Below are positions 13,635 through 15,552 of a DNA stretch of 15,552 bases, piece by piece (position 1 is the first letter of the stretch; every line of letters begins with the position of its first letter). Source of the DNA: JBGPJM01 sp041485385 (lineage in GTDB: Bacteria; Planctomycetota; Phycisphaerae; Phycisphaerales; UBA1924). The DNA is taken from the NCBI GenBank assembly GCA_041485385.1, contig JBGPJM010000109.1, positions 1 through 15,552 on the forward strand, read 5' to 3'. Made by a program: the position numbers and the translations under genes. The notes beneath the pieces are model-generated. The model searched no databases. It was not told the DNA's origin and saw only the letters and a list, made by a program, of their open reading frames with translations.

Positions 13635-14186
13635 ATGACGACCGCCTTGCCGCTGGTGGGCGTGATCATGGGGTCCAGCTCCGACTGGGAGACGATGCGT
13701 CACGCCGCGGCGACGCTGGACGAGCTGGGTGTGCCGCATGAATCCCGCGTCGTCTCCGCGCATCGCACGCCGGACCTGCTCATGAAGTACGCCGGCGAGG
13801 CGGAGGGGAAGGGGATCGAGGTGATCATCGCCGGGGCCGGTGGGGCGGCCCATCTGCCGGGGATGGCGGCGTCGAAGACTGTCCTGCCGGTGCTGGGCGT
13901 GCCCGTCGAGAGCAAGTCGCTGAGCGGGCTGGACTCGCTCCTGTCGATCGCGCAGATGCCCGGGGGCGTGCCGGTGGGGACGCTGGCGATCGGCAAGGCG
14001 GGCGCGATCAACGCCGCGATCCTCGCCGCGCAGATCCTCGGCGCCAAGCACCCCCGCTTCCGCGAGGCGGTCCGGCGCTACCGCGAGGCACAGACGAAGA
14101 ACGTGCTCGACCATCCGGACCCGCGTAGGGGCGGCATCGCGGGGGGTGGCGCGGGGGGGGGCGCGGGCCCGGGAGGCGGCGCGTGA
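13635..14186 (+). CDS. purE: N5-carboxyaminoimidazole ribonucleotide mutase
   Basis: The 183-residue cytoplasmic enzyme moves the carboxylate of N5-CAIR to give CAIR in de novo purine synthesis. Class I PurE motifs are all present: G-S-S-S-D-W (13-18), S-A-H-R-T-P (41-46), G-A-G-G-A-A-H-L-P-G-M (67-77), P-V-x-S-K-S-L-S-G-L-D-S-L-L-S-I-A-Q-M-P-G-G-V-P-V-x-T (90-116). The Ser-His pair and presence of purK support the bacterial N5-CAIR route. The core ends near residue 160; residues 166-183 are a Gly/Ala tail encoded by very G-rich DNA including a G9 run at 14153-14161, unlike the short ends of usual PurE (about 160-170 residues). Its TGA overlaps the purK GTG (GTGA), so the two are translationally coupled. 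Confidence 0.96.
   Translation: MTTALPLVGVIMGSSSDWETMRHAAATLDELGVPHESRVVSAHRTPDLLMKYAGEAEGKGIEVIIAGAGGAAHLPGMAASKTVLPVLGVPVESKSLSGLDSLLSIAQMPGGVPVGTLAIGKAGAINAAILAAQILGAKHPRFREAVRRYREAQTKNVLDHPDPRRGGIAGGGAGGGAGPGGGA
14153..14161 (+). repeat. G9 homopolymer near the end of purE
   Basis: Nine consecutive G residues lie 22 nt before the last base of the purE stop codon. A one-base insertion here, or a -1 shift by ribosome or polymerase, would put purE into the purK frame, which has no stop between the tract and the purK start (it would read R-G-P-G-R-R-R-V-N-I). Similar in-frame G runs occur at 2054-2061 (asnB, G8) and at 8734-8742 and 9558-9566 (peptidase, both G9). Confidence 0.7.
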
Positions 14187-15322
14187 ACATCGGCGTCCTC
14201 GGCGGCGGGCAGCTCGGGCGGATGCTGGCCCTGGCGGGGTGCCCCTTGGGCCTGCGGTTCCGATTCCTCGATCCCTCGCCCGAGGCGCCGGCCGGCGACG
14301 TCGGCGAGCTGGTCGTCGGCGGGTACGAGGACGGCGCCGCCCTGGAGCGGTTCGCTCGCGGGCTCGATGCGGCCACCTACGAGTTCGAGAACGTGCCCGC
14401 CCAGGCGGTGCGGAAGCTGGCCGAGCGCCTGCCGGTGTACCCGCCCGCGGGGGCCCTGGAGACGGCCCAGGACCGGCTGCTGGAGAAGCAGCTCTTCTCG
14501 AGGCTCGGGATTCCCACGCCGGCGTTCGCCGCGGCGCGGACCGCGCCCGAGGTCGAGGCGGCGCTCGAGCATGTCGGCCTGCCGGCGATGATCAAGACGC
14601 GCCGCATGGGGTACGACGGGAAGGGGCAGGCGGTGGTGCGCATGCCGGGGGAGGTCGCCGGCGCGCTCGAATCCCTGCGACGCGGCGCCCCCGGGGGCGC
14701 GGGAGGGGGGGCGGGACCGGACCTCATTGTCGAAGCGTTCGTGCCGTTCGAGCGGGAGCTCTCGATCCTGGCCGTGCGCGGCACGGCCGGGGAAGAAGCC
14801 TTCTACCCGCTCGTGCAGAACGAGCACGGCGACGGGATCCTGCGCCTGTCCAGGGCGCCCGCGCCGTCGGTCAGCGGCGAGCTCGAGCGCCTCGCGCGCG
14901 GCCATGCCGCCAGCGTCGTGCGGGCGCTGGGGTACGTCGGCGTGCTGGCGATCGAGCTCTTCCAGCGCGGCGGGGAGCTGCTGGGGAACGAGATGGCCCC
15001 GCGGGTGCACAACTCCGGGCACTGGACGATCGAGGGGGCGCGGACGAGCCAGTTCGAGAATCACCTTCGGGCGATCCTCGGGTGGCCGCTGGGCTCGGCC
15101 GAGGCGGTGGGGCACTCGGCGATGGTGAACCTGATCGGCACGGCGCCGCCGGCGGAGGAGTTGCTGGCGGTCCGGGGGGCGCACGTGCACCTGTACAGGA
15201 AGGCGGCGCGGGCCGGGCGGAAGCTCGGGCACGTCACGGTCTGGCGCGACACCGCGCACGACGTGGACGCGGGCCTGGAGTCGCTGCGCCGGCACTTGGG
15301 GGGCGCCGAAAAAACTTGGTAG
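14183..15322 (+). CDS. purK: N5-carboxyaminoimidazole ribonucleotide synthase
   Basis: The 379-residue ATP-grasp enzyme makes N5-CAIR from AIR, ATP and bicarbonate, the substrate for PurE. The GTG start at 14183 overlaps the purE stop by 4 nt and directly begins the typical M-N-I-G-V-L-G-G-G-Q-L-G-R-M (1-14). Other PurK blocks are Y-E-F-E-N-V (66-71), K-T-R-R-M-G-Y-D-G-K-G-Q (138-149), N-E-x-A-P-R-V-H-N-S-G-H-W-T-I-E-G (269-285), T-S-Q-F-E-N-H-L-R-A-I-L-G (288-300) and Y-x-K-x-x-R-x-G-R-K-x-G-H-V (338-351). Residues 167-179 are a Gly/Ala-rich insert before the L-I-V-E-A-F-V-P-F-E-R-E strand, encoded around a 16-bp perfect palindrome (14685-14700). Length is otherwise normal for the family. 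Confidence 0.96.
   Translation: MNIGVLGGGQLGRMLALAGCPLGLRFRFLDPSPEAPAGDVGELVVGGYEDGAALERFARGLDAATYEFENVPAQAVRKLAERLPVYPPAGALETAQDRLLEKQLFSRLGIPTPAFAAARTAPEVEAALEHVGLPAMIKTRRMGYDGKGQAVVRMPGEVAGALESLRRGAPGGAGGGAGPDLIVEAFVPFERELSILAVRGTAGEEAFYPLVQNEHGDGILRLSRAPAPSVSGELERLARGHAASVVRALGYVGVLAIELFQRGGELLGNEMAPRVHNSGHWTIEGARTSQFENHLRAILGWPLGSAEAVGHSAMVNLIGTAPPAEELLAVRGAHVHLYRKAARAGRKLGHVTVWRDTAHDVDAGLESLRRHLGGAEKTW
14685..14700. repeat. 16-bp perfect GC palindrome inside purK
   Basis: GCGCCCCC is followed immediately by its reverse complement GGGGGCGC. It encodes G-A-P-G-G-A of the Gly-rich insert and is followed by a G7 run. With no loop it can only form a cruciform or weak hairpin, and is most likely a by-product of GC-rich low-complexity expansion. 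Confidence 0.55.
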
Positions 15323-15325
15323 AAT
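15296..15325 (+). promoter_or_regulatory. Possible sigma-70 promoter for the DUF4242 gene
   Basis: TTGGGG (15296-15301) and TAGAAT (15320-15325; five of six bases of TATAAT) are separated by 18 nt and overlap the end of purK. The leader would be about 42 nt and includes a 6-bp stem (15342-15357, with one G-T pair) and AGGAGG at 15364-15369. It suggests the next gene can be transcribed apart from purEK. Confidence 0.35.
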
Positions 15326-15374
15326 GACTGCGGGTGCGGCGCCCGGCTAGCGCTGGGTAGTCCAGGAGGCCCTC

Positions 15375-15552
15375 ATGCCGAAGTACATCATCGAACGGGA
15401 GATCGCCGGGGCGGGGAAGCTGTCCAGCGCGGAGCTCGCGGCCGTCGCGCAGAAGTCGTGCGCCGTGCTGCAGGAGATGGGGCCGCGGATCCAGTGGCTG
15501 CAGAGCTTCGTCACCGGCGACAAGATCTACTGCGTGTACATCGCGCCCGACG
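15375..15552 (+). CDS. DUF4242 domain protein (partial, runs off the right edge)
   Basis: Fifty-nine full codons are visible, starting M-P-K-Y-I-I-E-R-E-I-A-G-A-G-K-L-S and continuing Q-K-S-C-A-V-L-Q-E-M-G-P-R-I-Q-W-L-Q-S-F-V-T-G-D-K-I-Y-C-V-Y-I-A-P-D. This is the beginning of a DUF4242 domain, a small ferredoxin-like fold related to nickel-binding SCO4226-type proteins; members are usually about 80-100 residues, so roughly a third is missing. The start is firm: AGGAGG stands 5 nt before the ATG. It follows purK by 52 nt on the same strand. Its function in bacteria is not settled. Confidence 0.88.
   Translation, partial: MPKYIIEREIAGAGKLSSAELAAVAQKSCAVLQEMGPRIQWLQSFVTGDKIYCVYIAPD

Noticed and set aside
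12153..14114. A 653-codon minus-strand open frame across the transglutaminase-like gene and purE
   Set aside because: It is antisense to two genes with clear families; the composition is Arg/His/Leu-rich with no motifs.
15342..15357. Stem-loop after purK as an intrinsic terminator
   Set aside because: The stem is only 6 bp with a G-T pair, has no T-run, and sits in the leader of the DUF4242 gene.

Overview
The window is GC-rich (roughly two thirds G+C) and packed with protein genes. It looks like chromosomal DNA of a planctomycete in the class Phycisphaerae. The best taxonomic clue is the secreted protein at 5176-6408: its C-terminus carries two D-F-N-H-S-G...N-S-Q-D-F-F-D-F-L motifs and ends in Gly-Cys, the 'GC-type dockerin' anchor typical of that group. 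A C-P-x-C-G-Y-S-L-x-G-L...R-C-P-E-C-G zinc ribbon at 10487-11188 fits too. Assignment is from recognition only. No rRNA, tRNA, CRISPR array, transposase or phage gene was seen.

Layout. A minus-strand gene starts at 18 and leaves the left edge. A minus-strand pair (1607-768 and 761-243) encodes a YhhQ-type queuosine-precursor transporter and an unrecognised one-helix membrane protein. Divergent from it is asnB (1804-4020), a glutamine-dependent asparagine synthetase with a Gly/Ala-rich insertion. It converges on a minus-strand MscS-type channel gene (5009-4098). Behind that lies the secreted HAF-repeat/dockerin protein (6408-5176), divergently transcribed from a 1342-residue peptidase (6580-10608) that joins an M14 zinc carboxypeptidase to an S9B dipeptidyl-peptidase IV. 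Its 3' end overlaps, tail to tail, a minus-strand DUF2007/zinc-ribbon membrane protein (11188-10487). Then, all plus strand: scpB (11374-12042), a Tat-exported transglutaminase-fold protein that appears to lack its catalytic Cys and His (12183-13595), purE (13635-14186) overlapping purK (14183-15322) by 4 nt, and the first 59 codons of a DUF4242 gene (15375 to the edge).

How it works together. Most of this is housekeeping: de novo purine synthesis (PurE/PurK convert AIR to CAIR), asparagine synthesis, chromosome segregation (ScpB), osmotic protection (MscS) and queuosine-precursor uptake (YhhQ). The accessory part is exported: the HAF/dockerin protein, the double peptidase and the transglutaminase-like protein. 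I see no defence system or biosynthetic cluster.

Most worth a second look: (1) the M14-S9 fusion; (2) T-A-N-N-N-T boxes ending 6-9 nt before the ATG of asnB, mscS, scpB and purE, none with a convincing Shine-Dalgarno, which suggests leaderless transcripts; (3) the degenerate transglutaminase triad; (4) a G9 tract at the end of purE where a one-base slip would fuse PurE to PurK; (5) a perfect 11-bp inverted repeat inside the peptidase coding sequence that looks like a captured palindromic element.
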